The notes under the pieces: generated by a model
Databases searched by the model: none
The model's input: only the letters and a program-made list of their open reading frames with translations
Told to the model about the DNA's origin: nothing
Shown here: one piece after another, positions 49,778 to 57,106 of the stretch
How positions within the stretch are numbered: the first letter of the stretch is position 1
Layout of the letters: each line of letters opens with the position of its first letter
Source: Terriglobales bacterium
GTDB lineage: Bacteria > Acidobacteriota > Terriglobia > Terriglobales > Acidobacteriaceae
Length of the DNA stretch: 64,000 nucleotides
Direction: 5' to 3'
Assembly: GCA_035691485.1 (NCBI GenBank)
Contig: DASSIZ010000069.1
Coordinates: 186,001-250,000, forward strand
Program-made: the position numbers and the translations under genes

Positions 49778-51730
49778 CTAAATACGTTTGAACGCCTTTT
49801 GGATGTCGCGAACAGAATACCGCAACACGACCGGCCGTCCGTGCGGGCACGACATAGGGCATTCGGTCTTGGCGAGCTCTCGCAGCAGCCACTCCATTTT
49901 GTCCGCTGTAAGCGGGGTATTAATTTTGATGGCGGCGTGACACGCAATGGAAGCGGCAATTCGCGTGCGGGCGATCTCGAGATTGAGTGCCTGCTTCTCG
50001 CGCTCGAACTGGGTTAGCAATTCGTGCAGCATGCGCTCGACATCGGCGGCATCGACGCCGGCGGGCGCAGTCTTCACCGCAACCGTGCGCGAGCCGAACA
50101 GTTCCGCGTCGAAGCCATTGTGGTGAAGCTCGTCGCAGATCTCGGCAAAGATGGCCTGCTGCTGCGGCGTGAGCTCGATGATGAGAGGCATGAGAAGCCG
50201 CTGCGACTCGACGCGCTCGGCGGCACGCTGCCGCACGACCTTCTCAAACAAGACGCGCTCGTGCGCCACGTGCTGATCGATGATCCACAAACCTTCCTCG
50301 TTGACGGCAAGGATGAAGGAGTCTCGCACCTGGCCGAGCGGCCGGAGGGATCCCAGAGGAGAAGTATCGCTGGGGGGCAACTCGGGAAGCTCGCGCTCGC
50401 AATCGCCGTCGGGCACGACGGACTGCATTCCAAAGCGCGGGACCGGAACGGCAGCGTTGGCGTCGACCGCGATGGAACCCCGGAACTCAAGGCGCTGGGA
50501 ATCGGAAGTCAGCGCGGGTGCGCTCAGCGCGAAATTAGCATCCGCCTCGGTGATGCCGAGTACCCCCACCGGCACCGCGTCAGGGCCGCGAGCGCCGGGC
50601 GACAGCGAAGGAGAAGCGGTCGGCTGGGCGGAGATTTCCCGGGTGAACTGCGGGATGGGACGCGCCTTCATGAGCGCAGCGCGAACCGAATCGCGCACGA
50701 AATCGTGGACCACCGACTGCTGGCGGAACCGCACTTCCACCTTCGACGGGTGGACGTTGACGTCAACCTCGGTGGCCGGCATTTCCAGGAACAACAGCAC
50801 GACCGGGTAGACAGTCGGGGGCAGGATGTTGCGATACGATTCGGTGAGCGCGTGCTGGACGAGTTTGTCGCGAATCAGCCTGCCATTGACAAACACAAAC
50901 ATCGAGTTGCGGTTGAGCTTCTGGATTTCAGGCTTAGAGACGAAGCCATGCAGTCGCAGGTCGCCGGGAACAGATTTCTCTGGCTCTCCTTCCTCGTCGC
51001 GCCTGGCCCACGGCGGCGCTTGCGGAAGCCCGACGCGCGACAGGGGCAGCATGGCGGCGACGGAGAGCAACTGCTCCAGCGTTTCCCGGCCGAAAACCTG
51101 GTAGATGCGCTCCTGGTGAGAAGCCACCGGGGGCGCGACCAGCATGGCGTTCAGGGAGGAATGCAATTCAAAATGCTTGTCGGGGTGGGCGAGCGCGTAA
51201 TGCGTCACCAGCGACGCGATGTGCGCCAGTTCGGTGGACTCCGAACGCAGGAATTTTCGTCGCGCCGGCACATTGAAGAACAGGTCGCGGACGGCGATCG
51301 AGGTCCCGGCGGGAAGGCCGGCCTCTTCGACTTTGAGGATCTTGCCGCCGGCAATTTCGACGATGTTGCCACCGGGTTCGTCGGCTGCGCGGGTTTCCAG
51401 CCTGAGGCGGGCCACGGAGGCAATGGAGGGCAGCGCCTCGCCGCGGAAGCCCAGCGTCGCGACCGTCAGTAGGTCGTCGGCATTGCGGATTTTGGAGGTT
51501 GCGTGACGCTCGAAGGCAAGCAGAGCGTCGTCGCGCACCATGCCACAGCCGTCGTCGGTAATCTGGATCAGCTTCTTGCCGCCGCCTTCAACTTGGAGAC
51601 GGATACGCCGAGCTCCGGCATCGAGCGCATTCTCGAGTAATTCCTTGACCACCGAAGCCGGGCGCTCCACTACCTCGCCGGCGGCGATCTTGTTGGCAAC
51701 GTGCTCGGGAAGGACGTGAATGCGGCCCAT
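49778..51730 (-). CDS. mutL: DNA mismatch repair protein MutL
   Basis: A 650-residue MutL. The N-terminal GHKL ATPase has IAAGEVVERPASVVKELLENALDAG, the DDGCGM and ATSKI motifs and GFRGEALPSIASVA. The transducer domain contains VNGRLIRDKLVQHAL and VDVNVHPSKVEVRF. A Pro/Ser linker spans roughly 385-470. The C-terminal domain carries DQHVAHERVLFE, a variant of the endonuclease motif DQHAxxExxxxE, and CPHGRP near the end, so this is likely the nicking type that works without MutH. It heads the mutL-AlkZ-like unit. The ATG is 200 bases from the divergent GAF gene. Confidence 0.96.
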   Translation of the reverse strand: MGRIHVLPEHVANKIAAGEVVERPASVVKELLENALDAGARRIRLQVEGGGKKLIQITDDGCGMVRDDALLAFERHATSKIRNADDLLTVATLGFRGEALPSIASVARLRLETRAADEPGGNIVEIAGGKILKVEEAGLPAGTSIAVRDLFFNVPARRKFLRSESTELAHIASLVTHYALAHPDKHFELHSSLNAMLVAPPVASHQERIYQVFGRETLEQLLSVAAMLPLSRVGLPQAPPWARRDEEGEPEKSVPGDLRLHGFVSKPEIQKLNRNSMFVFVNGRLIRDKLVQHALTESYRNILPPTVYPVVLLFLEMPATEVDVNVHPSKVEVRFRQQSVVHDFVRDSVRAALMKARPIPQFTREISAQPTASPSLSPGARGPDAVPVGVLGITEADANFALSAPALTSDSQRLEFRGSIAVDANAAVPVPRFGMQSVVPDGDCERELPELPPSDTSPLGSLRPLGQVRDSFILAVNEEGLWIIDQHVAHERVLFEKVVRQRAAERVESQRLLMPLIIELTPQQQAIFAEICDELHHNGFDAELFGSRTVAVKTAPAGVDAADVERMLHELLTQFEREKQALNLEIARTRIAASIACHAAIKINTPLTADKMEWLLRELAKTECPMSCPHGRPVVLRYSVRDIQKAFKRI

Positions 51731-51791
51731 GGAAGAAAGAGCCAGATTAAACGAAAAAACGAATTTTCGGTCATCGCTTTTCCGCGAATTT

Positions 51792-51808
51792 GGGAAAACT
51801 AGTTTCCC
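51792..51808. promoter_or_regulatory. Near-palindrome in the mutL/GAF divergent spacer
   Basis: GGGAAAACTAGTTTCCC has 6-bp arms GGGAAA/TTTCCC around ACTAG and sits about 60 bases upstream of mutL and 122 bases upstream of the GAF gene. It may be an operator for either gene. No regulator is linked to it. Confidence 0.3.
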
Positions 51809-51929
51809 TTCCCGAGAGAACTGCCCAAGAGAACCTGCCTCGCCACTCTGACGTTCGGGACAGGTGAACTATGTTGCTAAAGCTGTTTGCTTCAAGAATA
51901 AATTTTGCGGTCCAGGGAAAAAAGCGGAA

Positions 51930-52712
51930 ATGCCGGCCACCAAGCTTCGGGATGTTACCTTCCTGCAGCTGCGCGATTCTATTCTGTGCAGCGATTGCGA
52001 ACTTATCAGCTATAACAACACCGCGCAGTGTCTTGCCTGCGGCAGCACTGCAGTACTGAGCCTGTCGCGGGTGCTCGGAGGATCGTTGCGGGGAGAACAG
52101 TGCGCCCGCGTGGTCAAACAGCGGCCCGCCAATGTAATAGAAATGGCGCATCGTCCGGCAGTCAACGACGGCCTGGTGCAGCCGGCTTCCGGTTTTGCCG
52201 GCAAGTCAGCTTTGGCCGCAGAAGTTGCCGGGACTGCGCCCTTTGACTCCGCCATGAAAATGGTCGTCGAGCGCGGGTACCTCCTCAGCCGATCCGGTGG
52301 CGCCGCCATTGCCGCGAACCGCCGTGGACGCATGGTCTGCGAAGCGCGTATGGGTGCCCGATCGCCGGCGATCGGGACAGAAGTGCGCGGGGGGTTGTCG
52401 TCGCTGGCGGTGCAAAGCGCCCGTACGCTGCGCTGCGACCTCGCGGCGGACGATACTCGCGTTGATCCGGACACATGCCGGGAGCTGGGAATCCAGTCGA
52501 TGGTCGCCGCTCCCGTCACCAACATGGACCGGGTACTCGGGCTGATTACGGTAGTATCGCCGCAGCCCTACGCGTTCGACGATCGCGATGTCGCGGTGGC
52601 GCAGTGGCTGGCAGGCTTGATGACGGTGGTCTTTACCGGCGTCGCGGCGGACCCGGACCTGTCTTTCATAGCCCAGTCCACCACCCGGGCTGAGCTGGCC
52701 GGAAACATGTAG
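51930..52712 (+). CDS. Zinc-ribbon/GAF-domain sensory protein
   Basis: A 260-residue soluble protein. The ATG at 51930 (MPATKLRDVTFLQLRDS) follows AGGGAA; an upstream in-frame ATG at 51864 is less likely. Near the N-terminus two CxxC pairs (CSDC and CLAC, about 20-37) suggest a small zinc ribbon. The C-terminal two-thirds is a GAF domain: ASGFAGKSALAAE leads into VVERGYLLSRSGGAAIA, SLAVQSARTLRCDLAADDTRVDPDTCRELGIQSMVAAPV and TVVSPQPYAFDDRDVAVAQWLAGLM. There is no output domain, so it must act by binding another protein. It converges on the MEDS-domain gene. Confidence 0.82.
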   Translation: MPATKLRDVTFLQLRDSILCSDCELISYNNTAQCLACGSTAVLSLSRVLGGSLRGEQCARVVKQRPANVIEMAHRPAVNDGLVQPASGFAGKSALAAEVAGTAPFDSAMKMVVERGYLLSRSGGAAIAANRRGRMVCEARMGARSPAIGTEVRGGLSSLAVQSARTLRCDLAADDTRVDPDTCRELGIQSMVAAPVTNMDRVLGLITVVSPQPYAFDDRDVAVAQWLAGLMTVVFTGVAADPDLSFIAQSTTRAELAGNM

Positions 52713-52730
52713 ACCCGGGTTATGCAGGTA

Positions 52731-53315
52731 TCAGGCGGCGTATTTCGATACTTCAGGACGTACCGGCAAAGCCCGATCTTGCAGAATGTGAGAATGGGCG
52801 CTGCACACCGCTGCAACATCGGAGTCGTCGGTAAAGAGCGAGCGAGGATAGGCGCAGTGCAGGTGGAAAGTGCGGTCGTTCAGGGTGGCGTTCCAGAGAT
52901 CTTCCAACTGTAGAGCAGCTTGCTTGTTTCCCTGCTCCCACAGGACCGCGACCATCTCGCCAAAGACCGTCAGGCCATGCGACTTGCTGCGAGCGCGCCC
53001 GCGGGAATCGGCCAGCAACTGGCCGATCGAGAGAGTGAACAATCCAGAATCCGGCAAGCCTTTGACCATGAACGAGGAAAGAGCCTCGCGGGCGTCGACC
53101 ATGCTGAAACGGCGTTCGCGCGCGTGGAGCCGCACGTCGACCTCGCTTTTGCGAAGTTCAGTGATGAGCTGATTGCGGGTCTCGGCGGTAGCGACGATCA
53201 AGACAGCATCGCCGACGCGAAGACTGGAAGACACGATCCCGCACAACCGGGAAATCAGTGCAGACTGTTCGTTATAAATATGAACCGAATGAACGGCTGG
53301 CGCGCGCGCCGACAT
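52731..53315 (-). CDS. MEDS-domain (DcmR-like) sensory protein
   Basis: A 194-residue protein made of a single MEDS domain, related to the RecA-like/KaiC-derived sensor part of methanogen and methylotroph regulators. It has HSVHIYNEQSALISRLCGIVSSSLRVGDAVLIVATAETRNQLITEL, MVDAREALSSFMVKGLPD and GEMVAVLWEQGNKQAALQLEDLWN. In bacteria such proteins often act as anti-sigma or anti-anti-sigma partners or as sensors next to two-component genes; binding of a ligand is presumed. It lies between the GAF protein (convergent) and the ECF sigma/anti-sigma operon on the same strand. Confidence 0.85.
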   Translation of the reverse strand: MSARAPAVHSVHIYNEQSALISRLCGIVSSSLRVGDAVLIVATAETRNQLITELRKSEVDVRLHARERRFSMVDAREALSSFMVKGLPDSGLFTLSIGQLLADSRGRARSKSHGLTVFGEMVAVLWEQGNKQAALQLEDLWNATLNDRTFHLHCAYPRSLFTDDSDVAAVCSAHSHILQDRALPVRPEVSKYAA

Positions 53316-53388
53316 TAGGACACCCCAATAAGCTAGAGGTTGGATAACAAATTAAACTAAGGAGATGCTTGGGGTGTAGCGGAATTAT

Positions 53389-53631
53389 TTAGCGGCTGGA
53401 GGCAAGGTGGGCGGCCAGCTTTCCGTAGAGGCGCTTGCCGAAATCGGCCGGGATGGCGAAGGCGCGGTTGTCACCGATGAGGACCAACATGTTGTGGGTG
53501 CTGTCAATGAGAGCGGCGCAATGGCGGCAGCTGGCGAAGTGCCGCTCCATGCGCTCGCGGAGGCGCGGGTCGACGTCATTGTCCAAATAGTTCGAGATCT
53601 CGCGCCAGATCTCGTGGCAGCTTACTTCCAC
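53389..53631 (-). CDS. Zinc-finger (zf-HC2) anti-sigma factor-like protein
   Basis: An 80-residue protein with the ASD-type zinc site: CHEIW near the start (Cys5/His6) and HFASCRHC (His31, Cys35 and Cys38). The C-terminal half is a helix with no membrane span, so it is a soluble member. The GTG at 53629-53631 is chosen because AGGAG lies just before it within the end of the sigma gene; an earlier GTG at 53664 lies inside that gene. It overlaps the sigma gene region by position, one base after its stop, so it likely binds and restrains that sigma factor, releasing it on zinc loss or thiol oxidation. Confidence 0.8.
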   Translation of the reverse strand: MEVSCHEIWREISNYLDNDVDPRLRERMERHFASCRHCAALIDSTHNMLVLIGDNRAFAIPADFGKRLYGKLAAHLASSR

Positions 53632-53632
53632 C

Positions 53633-54250
53633 TTATTTCTCCTTCCGTTTGAGATGCCAGCCACTCAGTTCGGTAACAAGACGGTCGCGCATCTGCAGCC
53701 TGGCGCGCAGCAGGCGAACCTTCACATTGCCGGGTGTTATTCCGAGGACCTCCGCGGTTTCAGCGACGTTGAGAAGCTGGACGTCGCGCAGCACCAGCAC
53801 TTCACGATATTTTTCATCGAGCGCGGCCAGGGACCGGGCAAGGGCGACGCGGAGTTCCTGCCGTTCCAGGGCCTGGGACGGAATTTCACGCCAATCGCGC
53901 AATTGCAGCGGGACGTAATCGGGATCATCCGGCGCGGTCGCGTCCAGCGATTCGAAGCGGGCGCGCTGGCGGGAGCGCAGCCGCATGCGCGCCTCGTTCA
54001 TGGCAATGGTGATCAGCCACGTGCCGAAGCGGGCGTCGCCGCGGAACTGATGCAGGCTGCGAAACGCCTTAAGCACCGTTTCCTGGGCAACGTCCTCAGC
54101 CTCGGATGGCTCCTGCAGGATGGAATACGCCGTAACGTAGATAGCGCGCTCGTGGGGGCGAACCAGATCGTAGAAAGCATTGGAATCCCCGGCACGGACA
54201 CGATTGATCAGCGCCTGCTCATCGGACCCGGGTTGAGGCTGGGCGGCCAC
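53633..54250 (-). CDS. ECF-type RNA polymerase sigma factor
   Basis: A 205-residue sigma-70 group IV factor. Region 2 is at about 14-80 (DSNAFYDLVRPHERAIYVTAYSILQEPSEAEDVAQETVLKAFRSLHQFRGDARFGTWLITIAMNEARMRLR), and region 4 at about 143-193 (LDEKYREVLVLRDVQLLNVAETAEVLGITPGNVKVRLLRARLQM). It is followed by a zinc anti-sigma protein one base later and preceded by a small membrane protein. The GTG start has AGGA immediately before it, a poor spacing, so the true start could be another nearby codon. Targets cannot be read from the sequence. Confidence 0.93.
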   Translation of the reverse strand: MAAQPQPGSDEQALINRVRAGDSNAFYDLVRPHERAIYVTAYSILQEPSEAEDVAQETVLKAFRSLHQFRGDARFGTWLITIAMNEARMRLRSRQRARFESLDATAPDDPDYVPLQLRDWREIPSQALERQELRVALARSLAALDEKYREVLVLRDVQLLNVAETAEVLGITPGNVKVRLLRARLQMRDRLVTELSGWHLKRKEK

Positions 54251-54256
54251 TCCTAA

Positions 54257-54709
54257 TTAATGATGCCAACCCGGATAAACGCTGGGATGGAAGATCAGTT
54301 CGACGATCACCATGAACAGCGTGAGCACGGAGAAGACCACGACGACGTGGTTGCGCAGCTTGTCGCGGAAGCGAAGTGGCCGCATCCGCCATTGCGCTTC
54401 GGGCTTATTGCGAAGGCGGTAGGCGTTCCGGATCACCACCAGGTTGAAGATGGAACCAAGGGTAGCAAGGGCGAGCAGCGGCAGGCGCACAGGTTCGGAA
54501 TGCAACCAGGATGCTCCCAAGACCATGCCGGTCGCCGCACCTGTCGTCAGAATCGAAATGCGGTTGGCGATAACGAAGATGGCGCAGCCGGTTTCGAACA
54601 ACAACACAGGCAACGAACCGAGGACAATGGAAAGGCGCGGGACTTTGGTTTCCACATCCGGCTCAGAGACAGGCATGGCAGAAGCCGCTGGCGGAACAGT
54701 CGCTGACAC
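54257..54709 (-). CDS. Multi-span membrane protein of unknown function
   Basis: A 150-residue protein with a soluble start (1-25) and three likely membrane helices: RLSIVLGSLPVLLFETGCAIFVIANRI (about 25-50), LLALATLGSIFNLVVIRNAY (about 77-97) and VVVVFSVLTLFMVIVELIF (about 122-140). A shorter hydrophobic stretch around 53-67 may add a fourth. A basic loop with RLRNKPEAQWRMRPLRFRDKLRN separates the last two. No family is recognised. It is six bases before the sigma gene and nine bases after the LytTR regulator, so it is part of that regulatory operon and may be a sensor or target of the system. Confidence 0.72.
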   Translation of the reverse strand: MSATVPPAASAMPVSEPDVETKVPRLSIVLGSLPVLLFETGCAIFVIANRISILTTGAATGMVLGASWLHSEPVRLPLLALATLGSIFNLVVIRNAYRLRNKPEAQWRMRPLRFRDKLRNHVVVVFSVLTLFMVIVELIFHPSVYPGWHH

Positions 54710-54718
54710 GAGAATACC

Positions 54719-55183
54719 TCAACTTATCGGATGGTCAGGGGAAACAGAGGTCGCGAAAGTATTTCCGGAGCGGCTGCCCGGCTCCAACAGCAGTTTGCGA
54801 ACGGCGGGCTGATAGCCGCGGCTCAAGGGTACTCGCGAACCATCGCGCAGCAGGACGCTCATGCTGCCGCGCGCCGGCATATGGAACTCCTGCACCCGCG
54901 CGAGGTTGACGATGGCGTTGCGGTGCACGCGCAGGAAGTGCCGCGGATCGAGCGACGATTCCACGTTCGACATGGTGGCCCGGACCAGGTGCGTGCCGGC
55001 GCCGACGTGGAGGCGAACGTAGTTGGCGGCCGATTCGATCCAGTCAACCTGGTCGGCCGGCACGGCAAAAACGCGCGCGTCAAGCTTGACGACAAATCTT
55101 TGCAGGTACTTTGGCTGAGCATCAGCGGGCGGAACATTGGGCTGATTCATGGAGGACCTCAGCGCGGAGTCAAGATGGTTCAT
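54719..55183 (-). CDS. LytTR-type DNA-binding regulator
   Basis: A 154-residue protein with a LytTR DNA-binding domain at about 28-130: FVVKLDARVFAVPADQVDWIESAANYVRLHVGAGTHLVRATMSNVESSLDPRHFLRVHRNAIVNLARVQEF, then LLRDGSRVPLSRGY. There is no receiver domain, so it is a stand-alone member. The ATG at 55181-55183 follows GAGG; the frame is open far upstream through an AT-rich, non-coding spacer. It heads the operon LytTR-membrane protein-ECF sigma-anti-sigma. An inverted repeat TTGTAAA/TTTACAA about 95 bases upstream could be its own binding site. Confidence 0.88.
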   Translation of the reverse strand: MNHLDSALRSSMNQPNVPPADAQPKYLQRFVVKLDARVFAVPADQVDWIESAANYVRLHVGAGTHLVRATMSNVESSLDPRHFLRVHRNAIVNLARVQEFHMPARGSMSVLLRDGSRVPLSRGYQPAVRKLLLEPGSRSGNTFATSVSPDHPIS

Positions 55184-55277
55184 GGCAATACCTCGTCCGC
55201 GGCGCCATCCTCGCAACCGCGGAAAGCTATCCTGTTCTAGTAGACCGCAAAAAAGAAAAAAGGTTACAGGGACGAGT

Positions 55278-55298
55278 TTGTAAAATCTTTTTTTACAA
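55278..55298. promoter_or_regulatory. Inverted repeat upstream of the LytTR gene
   Basis: TTGTAAA (55278-55284) and TTTACAA (55292-55298) form a 7-bp inverted repeat with a 7-base gap, in the 304-base gap 55184-55487. It is a candidate operator, possibly for autoregulation by the LytTR protein. The AT-rich context may also hold the operon promoter. Apart from the terminator near 55427, the gap shows nothing else clear. Confidence 0.4.
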
Positions 55299-55426
55299 TC
55301 GGATGGAAGGAATTTCGCCTTCCAATTCTTGAATTCTGCAACTTCGCAAGGCGCTCGAAAAAATGAAAATCGGAAGGTTGCCGGGCTGGGGTAAAGACGC
55401 CTCTTAGCCCGCAAACGACAGAACCA

Positions 55427-55466
55427 AGAAAAAGCCCACATTGGCCAACGAAGGTCAAATGTGGGC
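55427..55466 (-). terminator. Rho-independent terminator after the aminotransferase gene
   Basis: Read on the minus strand, a 9-bp stem (GCCCACATT with AATGTGGGC at 55434-55442 and 55458-55466) is followed by TTTTTCTT. It lies 22 bases past the stop of the serine-glyoxylate aminotransferase gene and ends that operon. Confidence 0.85.
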
Positions 55467-55487
55467 CATGGAAACGAGCGCTGGTTC

Positions 55488-56687
55488 TTACCTGGCGAGG
55501 GCGCCTTCTGCGGCTGGAACCGCCGGCTGGCTGAGCGCGTTCATCGCGGCTTGGACGCCGCCCGACTTATGCGGTACACCGGCGACACGCAAACCCATTT
55601 CGACGCCGGCCAGGGTGCCCATCAGCATCAGGTCGTTGAAGTCGCCAAGGTGCCCGATGCGAAAGACCTTGCCTTTCACCTTGCCGAGGCCGGTGCCCAG
55701 CGACATGTCGTACTTCTCCAGCGTCACTTTGCGGAAGTGGTCGGCGTCGTGGCCTTGCGGCATCAGGACAGCGGTGACCGAACTCGAATATTCGCGGGGA
55801 TCAAAGGCGAGGTTCTCGAGTCCCCAGGCTTCGACGGCGGCGCGCGTCGCCGCGCCATGACGGTTGTGGCGCGCAAACACGTTGTCGAGACCTTCCTCGT
55901 GCAGCATGGCCATGGCTTCCTTCAAACCGTAGAGCAGCGTGGTCGCCGGGGTGTAGGGGAAGTAGCCGATGGCGTTGTCCTTGAGCATCTGCTGCCAGTC
56001 CCAATAAGAGCGGCTGAGGCGAGCGGTCCGGTTTGCGGCCAGGGCTTTTTCCGAAACCGAGTTGAATGCGAGACCTGGAGGAAGCATCAGGCCCTTTTGC
56101 GATCCGGCGACGACGACATCCACTTGCCAGGCATCTTGGTTGAGTTCACAAGACGCGAGCGAGGAGACGGCGTCGATCATGAACAGTGCCGGATGTTTTG
56201 CCGCGTCCATCGCCTTGCGAATTTCGGAAATGCGGTTGGTAACGCCGGTGGAGGTTTCATTGTGCACGACCATCACCGCCTTGAAGGCGTGGTTGCGGTC
56301 TTCGCGGAGGCGGCGCTCCATGTCCGCGGGGTCGACGCCGTGGCGCCAGTCACCGGGTACGAACTCGACTTCCAGCCCGTGGCGACGCGCGACCTGCTGC
56401 CACAGGGTGGCGAACTGCCCGGTTTCGTACATCAAAACCTTGTCGCCGGGAGAAAGGGTGTTAACAATGGCGGCTTCCCACCCGCCGCTGCCGGAAGACG
56501 GGAAGATGAAGACTTGGCCTGAAGTGCGGAAGATGGATTTCATGCCTTCCAGCACATCATGGCCGAGGCGGGCGAAGTCGGGACCGCGGTGATCCATGAC
56601 GGCGGCGTGCATGGCGCGCTGGATGCGATCGGGCACGTTGGTGGGACCAGGAATTTGCAGAAAATGACGGCCGGGGCGATACGTCAT
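55488..56687 (-). CDS. sgaA: Serine-glyoxylate aminotransferase family protein
   Basis: A 399-residue fold-type I class V aminotransferase that turns glyoxylate and serine (or alanine) into glycine and hydroxypyruvate (or pyruvate). The opening GRHFLQIPGPTNVPDRIQRAM is typical, with HRGPDF next. The phosphate-binding PSSGSGGWEAAIVNTLSPGDKVL follows, then FMIDAVSSLA with the PLP aspartate, and the Schiff-base lysine in AGSQKGLMLPPGLAF. A C-terminal LGKVKGKVFRIGHLGDFNDLMLMG closes the fold. It is the last gene of a unit with an FAD/Fe-S 2-hydroxyacid dehydrogenase, which could supply glyoxylate from glycolate. Confidence 0.92.
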   Translation of the reverse strand: MTYRPGRHFLQIPGPTNVPDRIQRAMHAAVMDHRGPDFARLGHDVLEGMKSIFRTSGQVFIFPSSGSGGWEAAIVNTLSPGDKVLMYETGQFATLWQQVARRHGLEVEFVPGDWRHGVDPADMERRLREDRNHAFKAVMVVHNETSTGVTNRISEIRKAMDAAKHPALFMIDAVSSLASCELNQDAWQVDVVVAGSQKGLMLPPGLAFNSVSEKALAANRTARLSRSYWDWQQMLKDNAIGYFPYTPATTLLYGLKEAMAMLHEEGLDNVFARHNRHGAATRAAVEAWGLENLAFDPREYSSSVTAVLMPQGHDADHFRKVTLEKYDMSLGTGLGKVKGKVFRIGHLGDFNDLMLMGTLAGVEMGLRVAGVPHKSGGVQAAMNALSQPAVPAAEGALAR

Positions 56688-56793
56688 GACCAGTGCCTCA
56701 CGAGCAATGATTTGATGATGGCGAATCTCCTATTGCTGACATAGGAAGACAGAAAAAGCAAGGCATTTGGGGTTCTGCCTTCTGTTGCCGGGT

Positions 56794-57078
56794 TCACGGA
56801 CAGGCGCGAATGTCATGTTTGCAGGCGACAGAGATCAGGACAAAAGCGCCGGGCCAATACAAGGCAAGCGGCGCACCGATCAGCAACCACAAGCCGCCTG
56901 CCCGGTACCGTATAACCGCGGCGACGACCAGCGCCAGCCACAGGGCCGCAAACCAGACGGAGTATCTCTCCGCGAAATTGAAGCCAAGAACCCACGGACC
57001 CGCGAATCCAACGCCTGCGGCCGCCAGGGAGGCAATCAGCAGGGGCCGGAGGTTGGCACTGGACCCGTCGTTGCTCAT
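56794..57078 (-). CDS. Small three-span membrane protein
   Basis: A 94-residue protein with three hydrophobic helices at about 10-32 (LRPLLIASLAAAGVGFAGPWVLGF), 38-57 (SVWFAALWLALVVAAVIRY) and 60-83 (GGLWLLIGAPLALYWPGAFVLISVA). A good AGGAG precedes the ATG at a spacing of about ten bases. No family is recognised. It lies between the FAD/Fe-S dehydrogenase (28 bases) and the aminotransferase (106 bases), all on the minus strand, so it is likely part of that operon; it may be a membrane tether or have no link to the reaction. Confidence 0.68.
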   Translation of the reverse strand: MSNDGSSANLRPLLIASLAAAGVGFAGPWVLGFNFAERYSVWFAALWLALVVAAVIRYRAGGLWLLIGAPLALYWPGAFVLISVACKHDIRACP

Positions 57079-57106
57079 ACGCTTTTTTCTCCTGCGGCAG
57101 TAGGGC

